Source: Brevibacterium sediminis
Lineage (GTDB): Bacteria > Actinomycetota > Actinomycetes > Actinomycetales > Brevibacteriaceae
Reading direction: 5' to 3'
Length of the DNA stretch: 64,000 nucleotides
Assembly: GCF_013623905.1 (NCBI RefSeq)
Contig: NZ_JABKDD010000011.1
Span: 1 to 64,000, forward strand
Shown: one piece after another, positions 36,888 to 44,995 of the stretch
Layout: each line of letters starts with the position of its first letter
Numbering within the stretch: position 1 is the stretch's first letter
Position numbers and translations under genes: made by a program
Notes under the pieces: generated by a model
What the model was told of the DNA's origin: nothing
Databases searched by the model: none
Seen by the model: the letters and a program-made list of their open reading frames with translations, nothing else

Positions 36888-37676
36888 ATGGAAGATAATG
36901 CGACTGAGGTCGTGCCCCGACCTCGTCCGACGATCAAGCGAACACTAGTGATCGTCGCGATGGCGATTACGGGATTCCACCTGTTCGCGACTCTGCTGTG
37001 GATCGCACCATCGTCCGCCCCGCGCGAGGCGGTTCCGGGGGAACTGCTCTCCAAGTACATGATTCCGCTGTGGGGTCAGTCGTGGAGTGTGTTTGCGCCG
37101 GAACCGATCAACGGGGACTACTACTTCGATGTGCGTGCGGTGGTCAAGACCAGCCGCGGGGAAGAAATCACCGAGTGGGTGCGGGCAACCGATGTCGAGC
37201 TGGACCATTCGACCTACAGACCCTTCCCGCCGCGATCAGCGGGGTTGGGCATCGGCCTGGCCTCGGACCTGAAAGGATCTTGGGACGAGTTGCCGGCGGA
37301 TCAGAAAGCGATAGTGAAGCTTGACTACTTCAGGGGCGGCGACTCCGTGGAACGTCTGTCGACGAAACTCCGCGAATATGAGGATCCCGACGGTGCGGTC
37401 GGTGGCTACCTCGACAGCGAGCATATGGCCACGGCGTATGCGACTCAGGTCGCGAGAGCCGTGTGGGGTGACGACGTGGAGCGAGTGCAGTATCAGGTTG
37501 CCCGGCAGAATGTCGTCCCGTTCGCCGAGCGCAATGACGAAAGTGCCACGCTCCCGAAGCTTCAACCGGTGCCGGTCGGGTGGCGAGCCTCAGTGGTCGA
37601 GGACGCTCAGTCTGATGAGGAGTTCGCCAAGTACTTCTGTGCCTCCGACGTCGTGAGGTGCGCCGATGAAAACTGA
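36888..37676 (+). CDS. DUF5819-family membrane protein
   Basis: A 262-residue protein with one N-terminal membrane segment (about residues 17-40, LVIVAMAITGFHLFATLLW). The following soluble part has WGQSWSVFAPEPINGDYYFDV, a hallmark of DUF5819. The remainder is probably extracytoplasmic. The start is uncertain: ATG at 36888 or GTG at 36822, neither with a strong ribosome-binding site. It overlaps the HTTM gene by 11 bases. Such pairs occur together in actinobacteria; their reaction is unknown. A partner role with the gamma-carboxylase-like protein is plausible. Confidence 0.75.
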   Translation: MEDNATEVVPRPRPTIKRTLVIVAMAITGFHLFATLLWIAPSSAPREAVPGELLSKYMIPLWGQSWSVFAPEPINGDYYFDVRAVVKTSRGEEITEWVRATDVELDHSTYRPFPPRSAGLGIGLASDLKGSWDELPADQKAIVKLDYFRGGDSVERLSTKLREYEDPDGAVGGYLDSEHMATAYATQVARAVWGDDVERVQYQVARQNVVPFAERNDESATLPKLQPVPVGWRASVVEDAQSDEEFAKYFCASDVVRCADEN

Positions 37677-38913
37677 GATCAGAACGGACGAAGCGGATGC
37701 AGCCTCGGTGAAGACCGATTCGGCGAAGATCGATTCGACGGATCCGGAAGACGCAAGCACCACCTCGGCGCCGATCGGTCCGACGAACACGGAGTTTGTG
37801 CCGCTGTCGGCCCAGGTGTGCACGGCAATCGCACGAGGTTGGGATCGGCTCGAGGCTCTGCTCACCGGACGCTACCACGCGACCTATGGCTTGGCCGTGA
37901 CGCGGATCCTCATCGGGTTGACCGGTCTCGGCCTCATCCTCACGAATTTCAATGCCCGTCATTACGCCTTCGGCGTCGGAAACGCCTGGAGCGGGGAGAT
38001 CGCGGATCCGAAGAGCGACTTCCCGAATATCTGGCTGTTCTCCCTGTTCCATCAGGTAGTGACTGTTCCTCCGCTGTTCACGGCAATGATGATCGGTCTG
38101 GCGGTCCTCGCCATCGTCATCACTCTGGGCTGGCACACGCGGATTGTTCTGCCGTTCTATCTGATCCTGTGGGTCAGTTTCATCGAACTCAACGACGGCG
38201 CCGGTGATCAGGGCGACAACGCCTACCGGATGTTCATGATCGCCCTGCTCTTCGCCGACACCACTCGCCGGTGGTCGTTAGACGCGCGTCGCCGGACTCG
38301 CCGATCTCGCCGGGCCCACGTCGTGGATCATGCGGCAATTGATGGAGTCGGCACCGATTCCGATTCACGTGGCACGCCTGTCGGAAGTCAGTGGCGGTGG
38401 GTGTTGATCACAGCCAACAATCTCGCCATCGTAGTGCTCGCCTTTCAGGTGTGTGCGATCTACATGTCCGGCGGTCTGTACAAGGCCGGTGGTGCTGCCT
38501 GGCAGCACGGTTTCGCTGTCTACAACCCGCTGCAGACCCAGCAGTTCGGGACATGGCCGGTGCTCTCGGATCTCGTCACGGCGTGGGGTCCGATGGTGGT
38601 GGTGATCTCCTGGGCCTCGGTGCTGTTCCAGTGCGCGTTCCCATTCATGCTCTTCAATCGATGGACGAGGACCGCAGGCCTTCTGGGCATTCTGTCGTTT
38701 CACCTGGGGATCGCATTGCTGATGGGGCTCCCGTGGTTTTCGCTGACGATGATCGCTGTCGACGCGATCTTCATCCGTGACCGCAGCTTCGCCGCCCTCA
38801 GTGTTTGCCTGCGCGGGTGGTGGCGTTCGACCGCGCCGCGGCCGGTACCTTCGACCAGAGAAGCCGACTTGCTCGAAAGAGCCGAAATTCTGGCACAGTC
38901 CGGTACCACTTGA
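37666..38913 (+). CDS. HTTM (vitamin-K gamma-carboxylase-like) membrane protein
   Basis: A 415-residue protein with several membrane helices. The first hydrophobic unit follows GRYHATYGLAVTRILIGLTG, the typical HTTM opening, and later segments hold FHQVVTVPPLF and MSGGLYKAGGAAWQHG. The HTTM fold is shared with vitamin K-dependent gamma-carboxylase, but bacterial members are mostly uncharacterised. It starts within the DUF5819 gene. Located between two acidic LPRTG proteins, it could act on the envelope, but no substrate is evident. Confidence 0.8.
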   Translation: MKTEIRTDEADAASVKTDSAKIDSTDPEDASTTSAPIGPTNTEFVPLSAQVCTAIARGWDRLEALLTGRYHATYGLAVTRILIGLTGLGLILTNFNARHYAFGVGNAWSGEIADPKSDFPNIWLFSLFHQVVTVPPLFTAMMIGLAVLAIVITLGWHTRIVLPFYLILWVSFIELNDGAGDQGDNAYRMFMIALLFADTTRRWSLDARRRTRRSRRAHVVDHAAIDGVGTDSDSRGTPVGSQWRWVLITANNLAIVVLAFQVCAIYMSGGLYKAGGAAWQHGFAVYNPLQTQQFGTWPVLSDLVTAWGPMVVVISWASVLFQCAFPFMLFNRWTRTAGLLGILSFHLGIALLMGLPWFSLTMIAVDAIFIRDRSFAALSVCLRGWWRSTAPRPVPSTREADLLERAEILAQSGTT

Positions 38914-39355
38914 TTTCTGAATACGCGGCAAACTAGCGTGATTATTTGGAAACTCTTGTGGACTTCTATGGGTAAATCTTTCGCGAGGTTATATTACTCA
39001 ACATGGCTTGTGCGATAACTTCTGCCTTGGCAAATTCGATCACGTATCGCTATGCGGACAATGCTCAGGAAATTTTGCGGCAGATCCATGAGATTCGGGG
39101 TCTTCAGTGGAAGCCCGTGGAGCGTCTTCATAGGCGACTATTCACTGTGTTCTAGGGGATCTGAAGCAGTTTGGGCGAGAGGGCGCGGCCGTGCCGAAGT
39201 GCGATGGCCCTGTGCGTAAGCTTCATCCGGGATTGAAAAACTCTAGACACTAACTGGATGTTTCGACAGAATGGATTGTGGGTCACGTTCGTTGGATCAA
39301 AATCCGACATCTGAGGGAGCGGAGCCTTTCAAATGCGTAAATTTGGAGGTTAAAC
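38914..39355 (+). other. 442-base AT-richer gap before surface protein B
   Basis: No gene or convincing hairpin. It is AT-rich compared with neighbouring genes and contains TATATT at 38990-38995 as a possible -10 box. A long leader up to the GTG at 39356, which has GGAGG in front, is likely. Confidence 0.5.
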
Positions 39356-42300
39356 GTGTCTCAACACGTCCATTCACGCCGTTTCGATTCTGCGAAGAGG
39401 AGTCGGCGAAGAAGAATTCCACGATGGGCACTTTCAGGACTGGCTCTCGGCGTTGTCGGAGCGATGGTCGGCACGACCAGCGCCTCGGCGCTGGGGCTCG
39501 ACAACTATCCGGATGATCCTACAGAAGCCGAGGCGAGCGTCGCAGGGATGAGCCTCGATTCGAAGGATCTGGTTGCGGCGGCACAGTCGAAAGCCGGATC
39601 GAAATCGGATCCCGGTCCTAACCGTGAGGCATTCAACGGTGCGCTCGGCGGGGACGAAGTCATCGATTTCGGTGCGGGGTACCAGATCCCAGTCGACGAC
39701 TTCATCGACTTCGGCCAGGCCGGAGCCATTGAGAGCGAATCGACGGCGTCTGATGCCAAGAACGGCAAGGCCGTCTCCGGCATCGTCGGTGCCGATGGCG
39801 GGCTCAGCCTTGATGGCAAAGACAGCGATTTCGGAACTGCGCAGGTCGACCTGCTCTCCATCGTGGCGGCGAGCGGGTCATCCGATGTCACCGATGGCCT
39901 GATCGACCAGGCAGATCTGAATCTCGGTCTCGGCGGCGCCTGGGTCGAGGCGATCGACGGCGAATTCCAAGATCCCGATTCTGTCGGGAAGTACGGGCAG
40001 TACAGAGTCGGCGATGCCAAGCTGCAGCTGCACTCTCCGGCGATCGACGATGCCGGCGACGGCGTCTCGGACGCTGCCGGCGAGATGGAGGGCGAAGTCA
40101 ATGATGCGCTCAATGAAGCACTCGGGCTGACCGACCTCCTTCCGGGCATGACTGTGGACGCCAGTGTCGAGAGCAGCATCAAAGACGACGTTCTTGATGC
40201 GATTCTGCTCGAGCCGATCACCACTGATGACGGTCTCGCGACGATCGACCTCGGGGAAGGGTCGATCGAAGTCGACGTCGGACGGATCGGCGGCAACGAC
40301 GACGGGGTGATCGATCGGCCGGTTGGGATGAACAACCAGGATCCGAACACTGAGCTGATCGATGATGAGACCTACCCGTTCATCGCCAGCAGCGTCCACG
40401 ATGTCATCGAGAAAGTCATTGATGTCGCAGTCGACACGGCCATCGAGTCGCTGCGCAGCGCGACTGTGAACGTGGACATCACGGCCCCGGACGGCACGAA
40501 AGCCGGATGGGATATGGACCTGACGGGCAAGGTCAGCAACGACTTCTGCGACGCGGCGGGCGCCACCGGAACAGTCACCTGCGGGACGATCAACACCGTC
40601 ATGAAGTCCATGGATACGGTGATGGGCCCGGTCTACGACGAGCTGTCCGATCCTTCGGGACTGTTGTACAAAGCGTTCACCACTATCAAGACGGACATGA
40701 TGACAGTGCCTATCCGTGCGGCACTTGACCCATTCCTCAAGCTGATAGCCGATAACCTCGTCTCGCTGCAGATCAACCATCAAGAGACGACGGAATGCAC
40801 CGCGGCCGACGGTTCGACTACGGTCAATGGTGTGGAAGTCTCTGCACTGAGCCTCGGCGTCGGCGATGGCACGGCACGTCTGGGCATCGGCAACGCGGGC
40901 GTTCGCACCGACTCATGCGATGAATCCGCTGACGGACCGTCGATCGACACCTCGTCGCCTGCACCTGCAGGTGGAGAGACGACGCTGGACTCCACAGGTT
41001 GGGCACCGGATACGGATGTCACTGTCGAGCTCAACGGTCCCGACGGCGAGCCGGTCGGCGACCCCATCACGGTGACGACCGATGGAGACGGAAACTTTCC
41101 GAAGGGAACGGTTCTTCCGATTCCCGCCGATGTCACTCCCGGTGACTTCACCATCGTCGGTACTGACCCGGACGGCAACACCGGGGAGGGCGATGTGACG
41201 GTCTACGCACCCGATCTGACGGTTGCGGGCCCTGTTTACCCGGGCGATTGCGCTGTAATCAAGTCGGGCGGATGGGCTCCTGATTCCGAGATCACGGTCC
41301 AGCTGAACGATGCAGAGGGCAAGCCTGTCGGTGACCCGGTCACGGCCACTGCTGACAAGAACGGCGATCTGCCCGACGACACCTGCGTGACCGTTCCCGA
41401 CGGCACCGAGCCGGGTGACTTCACCGTCGTCGGCAGTGATGACAACGGAGCGAGCATCGATTCGCCTCTCACCGTCGCCGAGGCAGGAACCCCGATCGTA
41501 TCGGTCACCACTCCGGCCCCGGCAGGCACTGACATCGACGTGACTTCGCGGGGATGGTCCGCGGATGCCGATGTGACGTTCGAACTGACAGACCCCGATG
41601 GGAAGTCTGTGGGTGACAATGTCACGGTCACAGCCGACGGGGAAGGCAATGTGCCGGAGGGAACGACTCTTCCGATTCCCGACGACGCAGCTGCTGGTGA
41701 TTACACACTGACGGCGACCGATCCTGACGACAATTCCGCGAAGGCGACAGTGTCCGTCTACGCCCCGACGATCGAGACGACGTCCCCGGTGGTTCCCGGC
41801 CAGGACGCGGCAGTGAAGAGCACCGGTTGGCTTCCTTCGAGCGAGATCAAGCTGCAGCTTGTCGACGCCGACGGAAAAGACGCTGGTGACGCCGTGAATG
41901 TGACCACTGACGGCAACGGAAACGTACCTGACGATCCGGTCCTCACGATTCCCGAAGATGCCGAACCAGGCGATTTCACGGTGCGTGCGAGTGATGACAA
42001 TGAAGCTGAGGTCGAAGCATCTGTAACAGTTGCAGAACCCTCGATCGACGTTTCATCGCCGGTTCCAGCTGGTGGAGAGGCGTCGCTGAAGAGCGCGGGC
42101 TGGAAGGCCAACACCTCGGTCGAACTTACGCTTGCAAACGCTGATGGAGATGTCGTCGGAAGCCCTGTGATCGCAACTGCGGATGGGGAGGGTGCTCTGC
42201 CCGATGGCACGAAGATTCAGGTGCCGGAAGACACCAAGGCCGGAGACCTCACGGTGACTGGCACAGCGTCGAATGAGACGACAGCCAAAGGTACTTTCGA

Positions 42301-42997
42301 GGTCTATGCTCCCTCGATCGAGGCGTCGTCTCCGGTTCCGGCCGGTGACGAGACCACGTTGACGAGCAGCGGCTGGCTGCCTGAAACCGAGGTCAGCATT
42401 CGTCTGGCACTGCCGTCGGCGAAGCCCGACGACTCTTCCGATGACCTCGGCAAGGCTATCACTGTAACGACCGATGAAGAGGGCGCAGTGCCAGAGGACA
42501 CGAAGCTGCCCGTTCCCGCCGAGACCGCCGGCGGAGACTTCGCCGTAGTTGGCACCGATGACAATGGCGCCGAAGCCGCGGCGACCATCGAGGTGACTTC
42601 CGCTGGGTCCGACGACGACGCAAATGCCTCGTCGAACGCTGGTGGTGACGATGCGAATGCTTCGTCGAACGCTGGTGGTGACGATGCGAATGCTTCGTCG
42701 AACGCTGGTGGTGACGATGCGAATGCTTCGTCCAATGCTGGTGGTGACGATGCGAATGCTTCGTCGAACGCTGGTGGTGACGATGCGAATGCTTCGTCCA
42801 ATGCTGGTGGTGACGATGCGAACGCTTCGTCGAACGCTGGCAGCGGCGACGTGAACGCAGGAGCTGGCGACGAAGGTGTAAGCAGCGATCTGCCACGAAC
42901 CGGTGGCGAGATCGTGCCGATCTTCCTGGCTGCCGCCGCGCTTATCGCTGTCGGTGCTGCCGCACGGTACACGTTCAGAAACAAGACTCACGTGTGA
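39356..42997 (+). CDS. LPRTG-anchored multidomain surface protein B
   Basis: A 1213-residue exported protein. It has a basic N-terminus and signal helix (residues 24-46), a large domain related to that of surface protein A (about 50-525), then six Ig-like repeats of about 92 residues (528-1081), each with a PAPAG/PVPAG start and a GW-x-P-D/E-x-x-V strand. Tandem 11-residue GGDDANASSNA units follow (1086-1161), then LPRTG at 1179, a hydrophobic helix and a basic tail. The GTG start has TTTGGAGG upstream. It is probably a cell-wall adhesin or receptor. Its own terminator follows. Confidence 0.88.
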   Translation: MSQHVHSRRFDSAKRSRRRRIPRWALSGLALGVVGAMVGTTSASALGLDNYPDDPTEAEASVAGMSLDSKDLVAAAQSKAGSKSDPGPNREAFNGALGGDEVIDFGAGYQIPVDDFIDFGQAGAIESESTASDAKNGKAVSGIVGADGGLSLDGKDSDFGTAQVDLLSIVAASGSSDVTDGLIDQADLNLGLGGAWVEAIDGEFQDPDSVGKYGQYRVGDAKLQLHSPAIDDAGDGVSDAAGEMEGEVNDALNEALGLTDLLPGMTVDASVESSIKDDVLDAILLEPITTDDGLATIDLGEGSIEVDVGRIGGNDDGVIDRPVGMNNQDPNTELIDDETYPFIASSVHDVIEKVIDVAVDTAIESLRSATVNVDITAPDGTKAGWDMDLTGKVSNDFCDAAGATGTVTCGTINTVMKSMDTVMGPVYDELSDPSGLLYKAFTTIKTDMMTVPIRAALDPFLKLIADNLVSLQINHQETTECTAADGSTTVNGVEVSALSLGVGDGTARLGIGNAGVRTDSCDESADGPSIDTSSPAPAGGETTLDSTGWAPDTDVTVELNGPDGEPVGDPITVTTDGDGNFPKGTVLPIPADVTPGDFTIVGTDPDGNTGEGDVTVYAPDLTVAGPVYPGDCAVIKSGGWAPDSEITVQLNDAEGKPVGDPVTATADKNGDLPDDTCVTVPDGTEPGDFTVVGSDDNGASIDSPLTVAEAGTPIVSVTTPAPAGTDIDVTSRGWSADADVTFELTDPDGKSVGDNVTVTADGEGNVPEGTTLPIPDDAAAGDYTLTATDPDDNSAKATVSVYAPTIETTSPVVPGQDAAVKSTGWLPSSEIKLQLVDADGKDAGDAVNVTTDGNGNVPDDPVLTIPEDAEPGDFTVRASDDNEAEVEASVTVAEPSIDVSSPVPAGGEASLKSAGWKANTSVELTLANADGDVVGSPVIATADGEGALPDGTKIQVPEDTKAGDLTVTGTASNETTAKGTFEVYAPSIEASSPVPAGDETTLTSSGWLPETEVSIRLALPSAKPDDSSDDLGKAITVTTDEEGAVPEDTKLPVPAETAGGDFAVVGTDDNGAEAAATIEVTSAGSDDDANASSNAGGDDANASSNAGGDDANASSNAGGDDANASSNAGGDDANASSNAGGDDANASSNAGGDDANASSNAGSGDVNAGAGDEGVSSDLPRTGGEIVPIFLAAAALIAVGAAARYTFRNKTHV
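42611..42838 (+). repeat. Tandem 33-base repeats
   Basis: One 30-base unit plus six 33-base units encode DDANASSNA blocks joined by GG. Copies differ at only a few silent sites (TCGTCGAAC against TCGTCCAAT), so the array is young and prone to length change. It forms the wall-spanning stalk of surface protein B. Confidence 0.9.
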
Positions 42998-43024
42998 CCC
43001 TCATCTTCGAGATGAGATGAGATC

Positions 43025-43062
43025 GGGTGTGGTGATCATGCGCTCACATGATCACCACACCC
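43025..43062 (+). terminator. Perfect 16-bp terminator hairpin
   Basis: GGGTGTGGTGATCATG and CATGATCACCACACCC pair completely with a CGCTCA loop, 27 bases after surface protein B. The right arm contains an ATG that opens the next reading frame, so that ATG is not a real start. Confidence 0.75.
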
Positions 43063-43122
43063 ATCCACTATTTTCGACTTCCCGCCCGTGTGGGGCGGCT
43101 TCTTCTGGGGATCGATACCGAA

Positions 43123-44472
43123 GTGAAAAGACGACTGACTCAGATCGCTGCCGGAGCTTTGTCTCTCTTGATCATCGTGACTGCCTGCACCCAGGGCGAC
43201 AGTTCGCACTCTGGACGGCAGGGCGATAATGAGCAGGCCGTTGCCGACGTCTCCTGCAAGAGTCCCAAGCAGAAGGTCTCAAAGTCGCTGTCCAGCGGGG
43301 CCACATGGACGATGTGCTGGGGCGTTCATCCGGACTTCGGACTGACACTCTCAGACATTTACATCACTCCACCAGGTGAAGACCCGATCCGGGTGATCGA
43401 CACAATGTCGACTTCTCAGCTTGAGGTTCCCTATGACACCGGAGAGCGACTCACCTCTGATATCACTGAGTCCGGATTCGGCGGACGAAAAATGAAGACA
43501 CTCACTGACGACGCATGCAGGGGAGACATTCAGGCGGCAAGCATCCCGAAGATCGGCGACGGTTCATACGGCAAATCGGAGACGAGGAAGGTTCTGTGCT
43601 CCGAAGTCGTTGATGAAGGACTTGCCTACCACTCCAGCGATCTTGTGGCTCCAGCAAACGCCCGCAAGAACGGATGGCAGCTGTCGACAGTCTCTCGAGT
43701 CGGCTGGTACGAATACGTCTCGCAATACACATTCGGTGCCGACGGCTCCATCAACGTTCAGCTCGGAGCAACGGGAGACCTGTCTCCGGTCGATTACACG
43801 GATGAAGAGCATGGGTGGGATGTCGGTGACCACGAGCACGCGGCCAGCCACTCACATAACGCCGTCTGGAGAATACGGTGGGGCCTCGGTGGTACTGGAG
43901 GCATGAGCGCACAGCAGTTCGACGCCGATGAGACAGGCGAGAAAGGCGCGGAGTCCCCCAAGCTTACGGGTAAGCTGACGGACCTCGATCATCCCACGAC
44001 GGCCCGTTGGCAAAATCGCCGGTGGTGGCGAGTCCTCAACCCAAATCTCCTCAACGATGATGGCCATCCCATCTCCTATCAGATCGATGTCGGCAAAACT
44101 GACTCCTTCGAGTTCGTCGACGACGCTGAGCATTCCCATACGCACGGTGATGACATCGGCTACGACGTAGGATTCACGAATCACAACGACTGTGAACTCT
44201 ATGCAACGAAGAATAGGGGCGACTGCGGAAGGGGAGTGCCGGAGTTCGTCGAAGACGGAAAGGACCAGACGCTCGATGATGTCGTGTCATGGGTTGCGGT
44301 CGGATTCCACCATGTGCCTAGGGACGAGGAGCAGTCGCCCATGGAGATGCATTGGCAAGGCTTCACCTTGCTGCCCAGAGATCTCACTGCGCAGAGGTTC
44401 GATCTGCCGAAGGGCCACGAAGGAGTCAACGGGGTACCCGACTCCGAGTGGAACCAAGAGTCCATCAACTGA
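43123..44472 (+). CDS. Copper-amine-oxidase-like lipoprotein
   Basis: A 449-residue lipoprotein with the lipobox VTAC (Cys22). The rest follows the copper amine oxidase catalytic domain: a WGVHPDFGLTLSDI segment, VPYD, the cofactor-site region VGWYEYVSQYTFGADGSI with Tyr196, HSH at 243-245 as the first two copper histidines, and VGFHHVPRDEEQSP with His397 as the third. The asparagine of the usual Asn-Tyr-Asp/Glu motif is tryptophan. The catalytic-base segment (114-120, ITESGFG) lacks an obvious aspartate. The protein is shorter than typical enzymes (about 640). GTG 43123 was chosen because it gives a proper signal peptide. Activity is doubtful. Confidence 0.75.
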   Translation: MKRRLTQIAAGALSLLIIVTACTQGDSSHSGRQGDNEQAVADVSCKSPKQKVSKSLSSGATWTMCWGVHPDFGLTLSDIYITPPGEDPIRVIDTMSTSQLEVPYDTGERLTSDITESGFGGRKMKTLTDDACRGDIQAASIPKIGDGSYGKSETRKVLCSEVVDEGLAYHSSDLVAPANARKNGWQLSTVSRVGWYEYVSQYTFGADGSINVQLGATGDLSPVDYTDEEHGWDVGDHEHAASHSHNAVWRIRWGLGGTGGMSAQQFDADETGEKGAESPKLTGKLTDLDHPTTARWQNRRWWRVLNPNLLNDDGHPISYQIDVGKTDSFEFVDDAEHSHTHGDDIGYDVGFTNHNDCELYATKNRGDCGRGVPEFVEDGKDQTLDDVVSWVAVGFHHVPRDEEQSPMEMHWQGFTLLPRDLTAQRFDLPKGHEGVNGVPDSEWNQESIN

Positions 44473-44995
44473 GGACCGAACACGCTCCGATCTTAGGGTC
44501 ATGAAGCAGTCATGCAAGAGTCATTAACCACCCCAACCCAATTTGTCTTGTTTTATGAGATGACCTTTGAATGATTCATTGAGGCAAGTTATTCTGTCTT
44601 TGTCGGTAAATCTCATGAGTACATCGGCGCTTGCGTGGCGGCATCCTCAGTGCAGTCACGTGTCCCCTCCTGGGCGTGTTGAGCGCGCGTCCGGGAGGGT
44701 CTCCATTCAATTTATGCGATTCGCTCTTGAATTGATCGCCATTGGCCGCCACTACTTCCGATCGGTATTCAGTAACTTTCTCCCGTTGCTCAACTCATCG
44801 CCTTTAAGGAACCAGAGAATATTCACGAAATAGTCATTGTGGCGGCAGGAAAAGGTCATGCATGTGCAAAGGAGCTTGCAAACATGCGATAAACTGCCGG
44901 GATAAGAGCACGCTGCCAAGCGGAGGCTCTGGCGTTGCTGGGCAGCGCGGCTCCTTCCACCTACTTCTGTCGAGACCGATGAGGACCGGATAGAC
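44473..44995 (+). other. 523-base gap before sigma/TM gene
   Basis: No gene. A hairpin with arms CCCTCCTGGGCG (44665-44676) and CGTCCGGGAGGG (44688-44699) has two imperfect pairs. An inverted repeat GCATGTGCAA (44860-44869) with TTGC and ACATGC (44876-44887) overlaps a possible -35 box, TTGCAA. The rest is AT-rich. Confidence 0.5.
44860..44887. promoter_or_regulatory. Inverted repeat over candidate promoter of sigma/TM gene
   Basis: GCATGT pairs with ACATGC, and the inner GCAA with TTGC, around AGGAGC. The right part contains TTGCAA at 44876-44881, a possible -35 box, with GATAAG at 44901-44906 as a weak -10. Confidence 0.35.

Noticed and set aside
33824-39355. Insertion sequence or phage origin of the envelope island
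   Set aside because: No transposase, integrase, att-like repeat or tRNA was seen. The only long repeat is the duplicated response regulator.
42611-42838. CRISPR-like repeat array
   Set aside because: The repeats are contiguous without unique spacers, in frame, and encode a surface-protein stalk.
43048-43122. Upstream ATG start for the amine-oxidase-like lipoprotein
   Set aside because: The ATG lies inside the right arm of a perfect terminator hairpin, and using it would bury the lipoprotein signal.
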